DNA from: an uncultured Allobaculum sp.
GTDB taxonomy: Bacteria > Bacillota_I > Bacilli_A > Erysipelotrichales > Erysipelotrichaceae
Direction of reading: 5' to 3'
Assembly (NCBI GenBank): GCA_910577085.1
Contig: CAJTLE010000123.1
Location: 1 to 8,409 of the forward strand
DNA length: 8,409 bases
The notes under the pieces are model-generated. The model was given only the letters and a program-made list of their open reading frames with translations. It was not told the DNA's origin and did not search any database. Shown here one piece after another: positions 1-6,019 of the stretch. Position 1 is the first letter of the stretch, and each line of letters starts with the position of its first letter. A program made the translations under genes and the position numbers.

Positions 1-279
1 GCCTCGAGGACTTCTGGCATGTACTCTGGCATTCCTGCTTAGCAGTTTATTTTACTGCCTTGAACCCGGCAGGGAAATCCACAATAATTTAGAGCGCAAT
101 TCTCAGACTCTTTCCTTACACTATTAACTTTATGGAGAAGGACTGTCTACACTCAATATCTATTCACCGTTTTCATTCCGGCATGTGGCTGCCAAGCCAT
201 GAAGTTTATTTAGATTTGGGCATTGAACAATAAACAGTCGACAGCCCTTTCTGCTCTTTCATACCAACAGACAGGCAAG
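1..279. other. Left-edge stretch without a supported gene
   Basis: I find no complete gene here. On the minus strand an ATG at 32-30 and a second one at 20-18 open a frame that leaves the window after about ten codons (MPEYMPEVLE). A GCAGG sequence lies just upstream, too close for the first ATG and rather far for the second, so a gene start is possible but not supported. Positions 35-72 hold three short, mutually overlapping inverted repeats built from CTGC and GCAG. The rest looks like non-coding sequence beyond the rpoD terminator. Confidence 0.4.
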
Positions 280-311
280 AAAAAAGAGCAAAGGCATTCT
301 CCTTTACTCTT
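280..311 (-). terminator. Rho-independent terminator of rpoD
   Basis: Read on the minus strand, GAGTAAAGG and CCTTTGCTC form a 9-bp stem (one T-G wobble) around the loop AGAATG, extendable by two A-T pairs, followed by a run of six T. It starts about 35 bases past the rpoD stop codon, the expected place for the end of the leftward operon. Confidence 0.9.
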
Positions 312-345
312 CGCTTATTTATAGCTTCTACTTTTCGCTTATGGG

Positions 346-1551
346 CTAGTTTCCCTGGTGGAAGTTTGCGAGCAGTTTGGCACGCTGCGGGCCTTTTAAT
401 TTCTTAATGGCTTTAGCTTCAATCTGACGGATACGCTCACGGGTAACGTTGAATTTCTTACCGATTTCTTCAAGTGTCCACGTGCGGCCATTATCCAGAC
501 CAAAGCGCAGACGGATAACCTTTTCTTCTCGTTCAGTCAGTGTCGAGAGAACTTCTTCAATTGTTTCTTTGAGCAGCTGGTTATGGGTATATTCCTCTGG
601 AGTCATTGTCGATTTATCTTCAATGAAGTCTCCAAGGAAGGTGTCATTTTCATCACCAACTGGAGTTTCCATCGAAACCGGATCCAGTGCGGAGCGCTGA
701 ATTTCGTTTACACGTTCGGCGGTCATGTCTTCCATCTTTTCAGCAATTTCTTCTGGAATTGGATCACGGCCCAGATCCTGAACGAGCAGACGCTGGATTC
801 GTGTCATCTTGTTGATGGTTTCAACCATATGAACAGGAATACGAATCGTTCTTGCCTGGTCCGCAATCGCACGGGTAATCGCCTGACGGATCCACCATGT
901 TGCATAAGTCGAGAACTTGAATCCTTTGGTGTAATCGAATTTTTCAACGGCTTTAATCAGACCGATGTTGCCTTCCTGAATCAGATCCAGGAACAGCAGT
1001 CCACGCCCAACGTATTTTTTCGCAATGGAGACAACCAGACGCAGGTTCGAGTCAATCAGAATCTGTTTTGCATCTTCGTCACCGGCTTCAATGCGTTTGG
1101 CAACCTCAACTTCCTGCGCAGGGGTTAACAGTGGAATTGCACCGATCTCTTTCAGATAGGCTTTTACCGGGTCGCTTGTTTTGCTGTTGGTAGATTCGGC
1201 GAAGGTGCGTTCCAGTCTGGCCAGTTCTTCTTCACGGTCTTCGGCATCACCATCGACGTTATCATCCGCATCATCCGGATCGACATCGAGATCTTCAGCA
1301 GTCAGCTCATCCGCATCCAGCAGATCTTCATCGACATCTTCTTCTTCGTCCCCAGGCGGGGTGATCTTATGTTCCTGACACCATTCGATCATTTCATTGA
1401 TCTGGTTATCGTCCAGACGCAGTTTGGCAAGTGCATCAGAAAACTGTTTCTGATCTAATGGTTCGCCTGTCTCCTTTGCTGCTTCCAGTACGAGTTTGAC
1501 ATCATCAATCGAATTAAATGTCAGACGTTTTTTGCTTGTTTTTCCGGCCAT
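346..1551 (-). CDS. rpoD: RNA polymerase primary sigma factor (SigA/RpoD)
   Basis: This is the housekeeping sigma subunit, which directs RNA polymerase to the -35 and -10 boxes of most promoters. The 401-residue protein shows all the hallmarks: a region 1.1-like helical domain (about 13-63), a very acidic linker (68-109), region 1.2 (DPVKAYLKEIG, 127-137), the core-binding and -10 binding region 2 (LRLVVSIAKKY at 170-180, LDLIQEGNIGL at 188-198, YATWWIRQAITRAIADQART at 216-235), region 3 (about 238-320) and region 4 with the -35 helix-turn-helix (TLEEIGKKFNVTRERIRQIE, 359-378). The start is fixed by AAAGGGAG six bases upstream. It lies last in the pepT-malic enzyme-patatin cluster, 77 bp after the patatin stop. 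I see no strong promoter in that gap. Many Bacillota have rpoD directly after dnaG; that arrangement is not seen here. The stop is TAG and a terminator follows. Confidence 0.98.
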   Translation of the reverse strand: MAGKTSKKRLTFNSIDDVKLVLEAAKETGEPLDQKQFSDALAKLRLDDNQINEMIEWCQEHKITPPGDEEEDVDEDLLDADELTAEDLDVDPDDADDNVDGDAEDREEELARLERTFAESTNSKTSDPVKAYLKEIGAIPLLTPAQEVEVAKRIEAGDEDAKQILIDSNLRLVVSIAKKYVGRGLLFLDLIQEGNIGLIKAVEKFDYTKGFKFSTYATWWIRQAITRAIADQARTIRIPVHMVETINKMTRIQRLLVQDLGRDPIPEEIAEKMEDMTAERVNEIQRSALDPVSMETPVGDENDTFLGDFIEDKSTMTPEEYTHNQLLKETIEEVLSTLTEREEKVIRLRFGLDNGRTWTLEEIGKKFNVTRERIRQIEAKAIKKLKGPQRAKLLANFHQGN

Positions 1552-1629
1552 TCAAATCTCCCTTTCAAACGCAGATACCTGTTCCTTACCATATTGGCAC
1601 AGATTTCCGATTTTGATTCAAAAAATGCA

Positions 1630-2544
1630 CTATCGAACCGCCGACTTTTCCAGTTTTCGATCCGTGTCCCGATCTGGAATTCTGAGTTCGTCATGCTTGA
1701 TTCCACAGAAGGCTTCTATCGTCTTCAGATTGGCGAGTGTTTCATCGTAACCAAGCTGAAACCATGGACGAAGCTTGCGCGGATCGGTTGTATAGCGAGT
1801 CACACCCATATCTACCTGCGGACGGATAACCAGAGCCCGGCCTTCTTCTTCAAGCTGGTCGACCCGGTCCCATTGCTTCTGGTAATTGATGTGACGATTT
1901 TTCAGATTTTCTACAATTACAGGGTCCCGGTAAATCAGTTTGGCAAGCCATAACTGCCACTTTGGCGCCGGCTTGCGGCGGTACCCTTTTTCTTTGGTGG
2001 AAATGATTACGAATTTATCACAGCCATGACGTTCAGCCTGTTCAATACTGATCATATCCACCAGACCGGCATCGAAATATTTCTTTCCGTGCCAGCGGTA
2101 TGGCTTTGCCAGAAGTAAAAGAGCGCAGCTTGCCTTAATCAGGGTCATGCTCTCATCCACATATGGCTTGCCAAAATAATCAATGGAATTCGTTTCCATA
2201 TCGTAAACTCCAACATCCATTTCTGTCTCCGAGCCAAAAAAAGACATGAAATCCAATGGAGCGTGCTTTTCAATATACTCGTTTGTGGCTTCGAGGCCAA
2301 ACAAACCGCCTTCCTTAAATAAAGGAATCAGCCCGATTGCACCTTTCTGACTGGCTGCATCGATGGCTGTCACTTCCAGACGATCAGGCTGTCTGGCCAC
2401 ATAGGCCAGAAGCACTTCGGCACCCGATGAAACACCAACACTGTATGGAAAATAAATGTGGTGTTCCAGAAAACACTTTAAAACGCCAGCTGAATACGCA
2501 ATCTTGGTTCCGCCGCCCTCAACTACCAGGCCGACGTTATCCAT
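1630..2544 (-). CDS. Patatin-like phospholipase family protein
   Basis: This is a 304-residue soluble protein of the patatin-like serine hydrolase family, which uses a Ser-Asp dyad to hydrolyse acyl esters such as phospholipids. Visible motifs are the glycine-rich oxyanion loop (EGGGTKIAYSAGVL, 9-22), the nucleophile elbow GVSSG (37-41, Ser39 as nucleophile) and FDAGLVD (157-163), where Asp158 should be the second catalytic residue. The usual DG(G/A) is DAG here. The C-terminal part (STKEKGYRRKP, 182-192) resembles bacterial patatins of the YjjU type. The true substrate is unknown. There is no signal peptide or membrane segment. I chose the ATG at 2544 because GAAGGAG lies nine bases upstream; a longer in-frame start at 2652 would overlap the malic enzyme by more than 100 bases and adds residues unlike the family. 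The start overlaps the malic enzyme stop by 8 bases (ATGGATAA), so the two are probably translationally coupled. Confidence 0.9.
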   Translation of the reverse strand: MDNVGLVVEGGGTKIAYSAGVLKCFLEHHIYFPYSVGVSSGAEVLLAYVARQPDRLEVTAIDAASQKGAIGLIPLFKEGGLFGLEATNEYIEKHAPLDFMSFFGSETEMDVGVYDMETNSIDYFGKPYVDESMTLIKASCALLLLAKPYRWHGKKYFDAGLVDMISIEQAERHGCDKFVIISTKEKGYRRKPAPKWQLWLAKLIYRDPVIVENLKNRHINYQKQWDRVDQLEEEGRALVIRPQVDMGVTRYTTDPRKLRPWFQLGYDETLANLKTIEAFCGIKHDELRIPDRDTDRKLEKSAVR

Positions 2545-3709
2545 GACGGACGACTCCTTCTTCTCTGGCTGCTTTGGCAACGGCCGCAGCGACGGCATCG
2601 CAGACTCTAGGATCCAGGGCGCTGACAATGACATAGTCATCGCGCAGTTCATCTTCTGGAATCAGATCCGCTAAAGCTTTTGCAGCAGCCATTTTCATGC
2701 CTTCAGTAATCCGGGTTGCTTGGGCATCCAGTGCTCCGCGAAACAATGCCGGGAAAATCAGGACGTTGTTGATCTGGTTTGGATAGTCAGAACGACCGCA
2801 TCCTACAACGCGTGCACCTGCCTCTTTGGCCAGATCTGGTGCAATTTCTGGTGTTGGGTTGGCCATCGCAAAAACAATCGCATTCTCATTCATCGAACGA
2901 ATCATCTCCTGATCGACCAGATTGCCTTTGGAAACACCAATAAAGATATCGGCGCCTTTTAAAGCATCTTTGAGCGTTCCGCTTTCGCCCTGTGGGTTTA
3001 AGCGTTCTGCCAGTTCTTTTTGCATTGGGTTGGCGGCATTGTCAGGGGTAATAATGCCCTGTAAGTCACACTGACGAATATTTTTAAAGCCATAATCGGC
3101 TAATAATTTGGCGATTGCACTGCCAGCAGCCCCGGCTCCTGAGAAGACAACTTTGGCCGTCTCCTTATTTTTGCCGGTCAGCTTTAAGGCATTGATCATG
3201 GCAGCCAGAACGACACACGCAGTGCCATGCTGGTCATCATGGAAAACAGGGATATTCATTCTTTCCTGTAATTTAGCTTCCACTTCAAAACATTTTGGAG
3301 CAGCAATATCTTCCAGGTTGATGCCGCCAAAAGAAGGTTCTAAAGCAGCGACGGCTTCAACAATCTGATCTGGATCCTGAACGCTCAAAACGATCGGAAC
3401 CGCATTGACATGGCCAAGTTCCTTAAACAGGACACACTTGCCCTCCATAACCGGCAGACCCGCCAGTCCGCCGATATTGCCAAGTCCGAGAACCGCTGAT
3501 CCATCAGAGACTACTGCAATGGTGTTCCCCCGGCCTGTATAGACATAGGCTGCTTCCGGGTCTTTTTCGATTTCAAGACAAGGGGCTGCAACGCCTGGGG
3601 TATAGGCGATGGCCAGATCTTCACTCGTTTCCAGTTTTGGCTTGGAAACAATATCGAGCTTTCCCTGCCAATTGGCATGCGCTTCCAACGCTTTTTTTGC
3701 GTAATCCAT
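2537..3709 (-). CDS. Malic enzyme (malate dehydrogenase, decarboxylating)
   Basis: The product converts L-malate to pyruvate and CO2 while reducing NAD(P)+, linking C4 acids to the pyruvate pool in the cytoplasm. At 390 residues it belongs to the short prokaryotic malic enzymes without an acetyltransferase-like tail. Conserved sites are visible in order: the catalytic Tyr in AYTPGV (Tyr36), Lys91 in EGKCVLF, the metal ligands Glu133-Asp134 in NLEDI, FHDDQHGT (156-163), the dinucleotide-binding loop GAGAAG (191-196), MANPTPE (282-288) and NQINNVLIFP (311-320). The acidic Asp215 at the end of the second Rossmann strand suggests a preference for NAD over NADP; this is inference. The start is supported by GGAGG seven bases upstream, located inside the end of pepT, with only 2 bp between the genes. 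It forms a tight operon with pepT and the patatin gene. Which of the paralogous names (maeA, malS, mleA, ytsJ) fits cannot be told. Confidence 0.96.
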   Translation of the reverse strand: MDYAKKALEAHANWQGKLDIVSKPKLETSEDLAIAYTPGVAAPCLEIEKDPEAAYVYTGRGNTIAVVSDGSAVLGLGNIGGLAGLPVMEGKCVLFKELGHVNAVPIVLSVQDPDQIVEAVAALEPSFGGINLEDIAAPKCFEVEAKLQERMNIPVFHDDQHGTACVVLAAMINALKLTGKNKETAKVVFSGAGAAGSAIAKLLADYGFKNIRQCDLQGIITPDNAANPMQKELAERLNPQGESGTLKDALKGADIFIGVSKGNLVDQEMIRSMNENAIVFAMANPTPEIAPDLAKEAGARVVGCGRSDYPNQINNVLIFPALFRGALDAQATRITEGMKMAAAKALADLIPEDELRDDYVIVSALDPRVCDAVAAAVAKAAREEGVVRHG

Positions 3710-3711
3710 TC

Positions 3712-4914
3712 TTATCCCTCCAGAATTCTGCAGACTACATCAACCATCTTGGTGAGTTCTTTGATTGAGACAAATTCGTAACGTCCATGGCAGTTGCCAT
3801 CGCCCGTTCCAAGATTTGGCGTGATCAATCCCCGTGCCGTCAGCATTGCCCCATCCGTTCCGCCGCGAACCGGCTTGCTGGCAGGAGCAATTCCATTTTC
3901 TTCAAGAGCGCGTTTGGCCAGATCGACAGAAGTCATATCGCCATACATGTAGTCTTTTAAATTGTAATACTGATCATTGATTTCAAGCTTACAGCAGTCG
4001 GGATAAAGTTCGTTGATATAATTCTGGGCAGATCGCAGAATCTGTTTTTTCTGTTCAAACTTCTGACGATCATGGTCCCGGATAAGGTAAGAAAGGCTGG
4101 CGTGTTCGCATTCGCCTTCCATTTCTAACAGATGCAAAAAGCCCTCATAGCCCTCAGTAAACTCCGGTCTTTCCCATTGAGGAAGCATACCGGCGAAGGT
4201 TACCGCGGCTGCCGCTGCATTGATCATACGGCCTTTTGCATCTCCTGGGTGAATGGTTTTTCCTTTAAATTCAACATGAGCCATTGCGGCATTAAATGTC
4301 TCGTAATCCACTTCACGAATATCGCCGCCATCCAGTGTATAGGCAAAATCTGCCGGGAATTTGTCGAGGTCAAAGTTCTCCACTCCCCGTCCGATTTCTT
4401 CATCTGGAGTAAAGGCAATGAAAATCCGGCCATGCGGCTTGTTGGATTTCTGAATCCGTTCAATGGCATCCATAATAATCGCAATGCCCGCTTTATCATC
4501 CCCGCCAAGCAGTGTAGTGCCATCGGTCACAATCAGATCCGAGCCGATACAGCGAGTCAGCGAAGGAAAGTCTTCACTGTTCATCGTAAACTGATCATTC
4601 AGCCGGATCGGGCCGCCGTCATAGTTTTCAACAATTCGAGGTTTGACATCTTTGCCGCTCATTTCAGAAGCCGTATCCATATGGGCAATCAGACCGATCG
4701 CCGGATAGTGGTCATCTTCTGTATTGGCTGGTAAATAGGCGTAAACAATGCCGTAAGGATCAACCTCAGCCTGGTCAACACCCATCTCGGCCAGCTCATT
4801 CTTTAACTCTTCGGCAAGTGCCAGCTGCTTTTTCGTCGAGGGGGAGGAAGACGAATGGGCATCTGACTGGGTATCAAAAGATACATATTTCAAAAACTTA
4901 TCAACTACACTCAT
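3712..4914 (-). CDS. pepT: Peptidase T (tripeptide aminopeptidase)
   Basis: This is a cytoplasmic di-zinc M20-family exopeptidase that removes the N-terminal residue from tripeptides, feeding amino acids into metabolism. The 400-residue length fits PepT. Zinc ligands and catalytic residues align with the family: HMD (His78, catalytic Asp80), GGDDKAG (bridging Asp139), TPDEEIG (general base Glu172, ligand Glu173), LDGGD (Asp195) and CHGRYEF (His376). The dimerisation-domain motifs TIHPGDAKGRMINA (220-233) and PVRGGTDGA (348-356) are intact. The N-terminus MSVVDKFLKYVSFDTQS matches the usual start. The ribosome binding site AAAAGGAG is 12 bases from the ATG, longer than usual, but I see no better start. 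It is first in a leftward cluster and is preceded by a leader of about 155 bases from a likely promoter at 5076-5081. Confidence 0.97.
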   Translation of the reverse strand: MSVVDKFLKYVSFDTQSDAHSSSSPSTKKQLALAEELKNELAEMGVDQAEVDPYGIVYAYLPANTEDDHYPAIGLIAHMDTASEMSGKDVKPRIVENYDGGPIRLNDQFTMNSEDFPSLTRCIGSDLIVTDGTTLLGGDDKAGIAIIMDAIERIQKSNKPHGRIFIAFTPDEEIGRGVENFDLDKFPADFAYTLDGGDIREVDYETFNAAMAHVEFKGKTIHPGDAKGRMINAAAAAVTFAGMLPQWERPEFTEGYEGFLHLLEMEGECEHASLSYLIRDHDRQKFEQKKQILRSAQNYINELYPDCCKLEINDQYYNLKDYMYGDMTSVDLAKRALEENGIAPASKPVRGGTDGAMLTARGLITPNLGTGDGNCHGRYEFVSIKELTKMVDVVCRILEG

Positions 4915-5054
4915 GATCTATCGGTTCTCCTTTTCTTCCGGTTCACTGTTCCGTCTGTGCTTTCTTTATTTATCCGTTATTAACATGCGCTCGAAATCCA
5001 TCGCAGTAAAATGCAAAAATTACCTGTCCATAAAAGCAGAACAGGCCATTTTAG

Positions 5055-5066
5055 GCGCAATTGCGC
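5055..5066. promoter_or_regulatory. 12-bp perfect palindrome in the pepT leader
   Basis: GCGCAATTGCGC is a perfect dyad. It would lie about +4 to +15 relative to the transcription start predicted from the -10 box at 5076-5081. The position is typical of an operator that blocks early transcription, but the binding protein is unknown and a role as an RNA hairpin is also possible. Confidence 0.4.
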
Positions 5067-5075
5067 GTACCTTTT

Positions 5076-5081
5076 ATTATA
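5076..5081 (-). promoter_or_regulatory. Likely -10 box of the pepT cluster promoter
   Basis: Read on the minus strand the hexamer is TATAAT, a perfect match to the consensus, in an AT-rich setting. The best -35 candidate upstream is poor (TTGTTC with a 19-base gap), so the promoter may need an activator or rely on the -10. The start would be near 5069, giving a leader of about 155 bases before pepT. Confidence 0.5.
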
Positions 5082-5102
5082 AGCTCAAATTTTAAAGGCA
5101 GA

Positions 5103-5174
5103 ACAAAGTCTTCAGGCCGAAAGGCTCTTTCCAGCCGGAATACCGCCATTTTTCGGTCGTTCGGTCCACTTTGT
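5103..5174. repeat. Nested inverted repeat, possible structured RNA or attenuator
   Basis: ACAAAGT (5103-5109) pairs with ACTTTGT (5168-5174). Just inside it GGCCGAA (5115-5121) pairs with TTCGGTC (5160-5166, one G-U). Within these are GGCT/AGCC (5123-5126 with 5133-5136) and CGG/CCG around AATA (5136-5145). The layout resembles a branched RNA fold. TTCGGTC also occurs a second time at 5152-5158, offering an alternative partner. It lies directly upstream of the pepT -10 box. I do not recognise any known RNA family. Confidence 0.35.
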
Positions 5175-5351
5175 CCAGTTTTAAAAGAACTTAATTGTTC
5201 ACGACCGCTTACAGATTCCTGTATTCAGAATATGAACATCCCCATCATTAAAGATTTCAGATAATAAATTGTCCTGAACTAAGCCCATCTTAAGATTAAA
5301 GACAGTTTTCGTACAGTGAACCGAACAGATCTTTCCTTGCGGGCCCAGATC

Positions 5352-5379
5352 TTAATATGGATCTTCCTTTCCATATTAA
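5352..5379. repeat. Perfect 10-bp inverted repeat
   Basis: TTAATATGGA (5352-5361) and TCCATATTAA (5370-5379) are exact reverse complements separated by eight bases. It could be a protein-binding dyad or an RNA hairpin. There is no T-run after it on either strand, so it is not a terminator. Its right arm runs straight into the palindrome at 5378-5389. Confidence 0.7.
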
Positions 5380-5389
5380 TGTCGACATT
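5378..5389. repeat. 12-bp perfect palindrome
   Basis: AATGTCGACATT is its own reverse complement. Its half-site ATGTC recurs in the 22-bp direct repeats immediately to the right, which suggests one DNA-binding protein recognising the whole block. Confidence 0.6.
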
Positions 5390-5440
5390 CATGTCTACCT
5401 GAATCATGACTCATGTCAACCTGATTCATGATTAATGTCG
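5389..5440. repeat. 22-bp tandem repeat (two full units and a partial third)
   Basis: Units 5389-5410 and 5411-5432 match at 19 of 22 positions, both containing TCATGTC, ACCTGA and TCATGA. A degenerate third unit starts at 5433 (AATGTC kept). ATGTC therefore recurs at 5391, 5413 and 5435 with an exact 22-base period, about two helical turns. The 10-mer ATTAATGTCG occurs at both ends of the block (5375 and 5431). The exact periodicity fits an operator array placed upstream of the TATAAT at 5442. Confidence 0.7.
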
Positions 5441-5441
5441 G

Positions 5442-5447
5442 TATAAT
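5442..5447 (+). promoter_or_regulatory. Candidate -10 box after the repeat array
   Basis: TATAAT is a perfect -10 hexamer. No -35 box is seen 16-18 bases upstream; the repeat array occupies that place, as expected for a promoter that depends on an activator. Transcription would start near 5454 and run rightward. A single AT-rich hexamer can occur by chance. Confidence 0.3.
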
Positions 5448-5457
5448 TCAAAGCGGT

Positions 5458-5598
5458 ATGAAACGTTCCTGCCACATCCGTCATATGGGCAAGCCTGGCC
5501 GTGTTTATGATCGTCGGTGTCGTTTTTTGACTGCTGTTTTGAATGCGAAGAAGCAGATCGATTCATCTGTTTTGCAGGATGAATCATCATTTATCTGA
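5458..5598 (+). CDS. Possible 46-residue small protein, unrecognised
   Basis: The frame starts MKRSCHIRHMGKPGRVYDRR and ends in DESSFI; it is basic in the first half and has no membrane segment. I do not recognise it. The ATG lies only ten bases after the TATAAT at 5442-5447, so a message from there would be almost leaderless, and there is no ribosome binding site. Two hairpin-forming stretches lie inside it (5470-5491 and 5560-5585), so a non-coding RNA explains the segment equally well. It may be a chance frame. Confidence 0.15.
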   Translation: MKRSCHIRHMGKPGRVYDRRCRFLTAVLNAKKQIDSSVLQDESSFI

Positions 5599-5692
5599 CG
5601 CAGATCAGACACTAATTTAAACTTATCAGAACCATATTTCAACCTAGATTGTCTTAAGATTATATGATTTCAAGAATTTTTGAAGTTTTGCT

Positions 5693-5720
5693 TTGCGATC
5701 TTCAAATCTCGTGCTAAGAT
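5693..5720 (+). promoter_or_regulatory. Promoter of the tRNA operon
   Basis: TTGCGA (5693-5698), a 16-base gap and TAAGAT (5715-5720) preceded by TGC, an extended -10. The G+C-rich sequence after it resembles the discriminator of stable RNA promoters. The start would be near 5727, leaving a leader of about 60 bases before tRNA-Asp. An imperfect 16-bp A/T-rich palindrome (5669-5684) lies just upstream. Confidence 0.55.
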
Positions 5721-5744
5721 AGCGGAGCAGTCAGCGATGGCGGC

Positions 5745-5765
5745 CCTGAAGAAAAACACTTCAGG
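5745..5765 (+). other. Hairpin in the tRNA operon leader
   Basis: CCTGAAG and CTTCAGG form a perfect 7-bp stem around AAAAACA. No T-run follows, so it is not a terminator; it may shape processing of the tRNA precursor. Confidence 0.5.
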
Positions 5766-5786
5766 AAATCAAAACAAATATTCAAT

Positions 5787-5863
5787 GGTCCAATGGCGCA
5801 ATTGGTTAGCGTACCTCCCTGTCACGGAGGGGGTTGCGGGTTCGAGTCCCGTTTGGACCGCCA
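5787..5863 (+). tRNA. tRNA-Asp (anticodon GTC)
   Basis: The cloverleaf is complete: acceptor GGTCCAA/TTGGACC, D arm GCGC/GCGT, anticodon stem CCTCC/GGAGG with loop CTGTCAC (anticodon GTC), T arm GCGGG/CCCGT with loop TTCGAGT, discriminator G and an encoded CCA. It is first of two tRNAs in a rightward operon, five bases before tRNA-Gly. Confidence 0.97.
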
Positions 5864-5868
5864 TTTAT

Positions 5869-5942
5869 GCAGATGTAGTTCAATGGTAGAACACGACCTT
5901 GCCATGGTTGATACGGGAGTTCGATTCTCCTCATCTGCTCCA
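5869..5942 (+). tRNA. tRNA-Gly (anticodon GCC)
   Basis: Acceptor GCAGATG/CATCTGC, D arm GTTC/GAAC, anticodon stem CGACC/GGTTG with loop TTGCCAT (anticodon GCC, reading GGC and GGU), T arm GGGAG/CTCCT with loop TTCGATT, discriminator T and an encoded CCA. All stems pair. A terminator starts 11 bases later. An altered copy of the same gene lies 195 bp to the right. Confidence 0.97.
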
Positions 5943-5953
5943 TTTGAAAGTTC

Positions 5954-5978
5954 ACGGACGAGAAATCGTCCGTTTTTT
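5954..5978 (+). terminator. Terminator of the tRNA-Asp/tRNA-Gly operon
   Basis: ACGGACGA and TCGTCCGT form a perfect 8-bp stem closed by a GAAA tetraloop, followed by a run of T. It separates the functional tRNA pair from the altered copy downstream. Confidence 0.93.
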
Positions 5979-6019
5979 CGTGTTTGCTCGTTCCAATCTG
6001 TTTGGATCTGTTTCTCTCC

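Larger units (their letters stand above)
4915..5786. other. Large divergent intergenic region
   Basis: This region of about 870 bases separates the leftward pepT cluster from the rightward tRNA operon. No protein family is recognisable in either direction. It holds the pepT promoter and leader (4915-5090), a nested inverted repeat (5103-5174), a dense block of inverted and direct repeats with a TATAAT box (5352-5447), a 46-codon open frame (5458-5598), an 8-bp inverted repeat (5560-5567 with 5578-5585), an imperfect 16-bp palindrome (5669-5684) and the tRNA promoter (5693-5720). The parts are listed separately. The stretches 5175-5320 and 5600-5665 show nothing clear except the 11-mer TCTTAAGATTA, present at 5288 and again at 5652. 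Confidence 0.7.

Noticed and set aside
150..175. Catabolite control (cre-like) site TGAAAACGGTGAAT on the minus strand
   Set aside because: The 3' end of the consensus (WCA) does not match and the site is not placed at a supported promoter.
583..1128. 181-codon open frame on the plus strand
   Set aside because: It lies wholly antisense to rpoD, has no ribosome binding site and no recognisable domain; it is a shadow of the real coding strand.
1181..1378. Serine-rich plus-strand frame
   Set aside because: The serine runs are the antisense reading of the acidic linker of the sigma factor, not a low-complexity protein.
2545..2652. 36-residue N-terminal extension of the patatin-like protein
   Set aside because: It would overlap the malic enzyme end by more than 100 bases, while the ATG at 2544 has a strong ribosome binding site and begins exactly at the conserved domain.
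4132..4734. 200-codon plus-strand frame
   Set aside because: It is entirely antisense to pepT, which has a complete set of zinc ligands in its own frame.
4915..5070. Riboswitch or T-box in the pepT leader
   Set aside because: I found no conserved T-box or known riboswitch core and no terminator hairpin with a T-run before pepT.
5414..5419. Perfect TTGACA -35 box on the minus strand inside the repeats
   Set aside because: No -10-like hexamer is present 16-18 bases downstream; the match comes from the repeat sequence.
5389..5440. Start of a CRISPR array
   Set aside because: The 22-bp units are directly adjacent with no unique spacers and there are no cas genes in the window.
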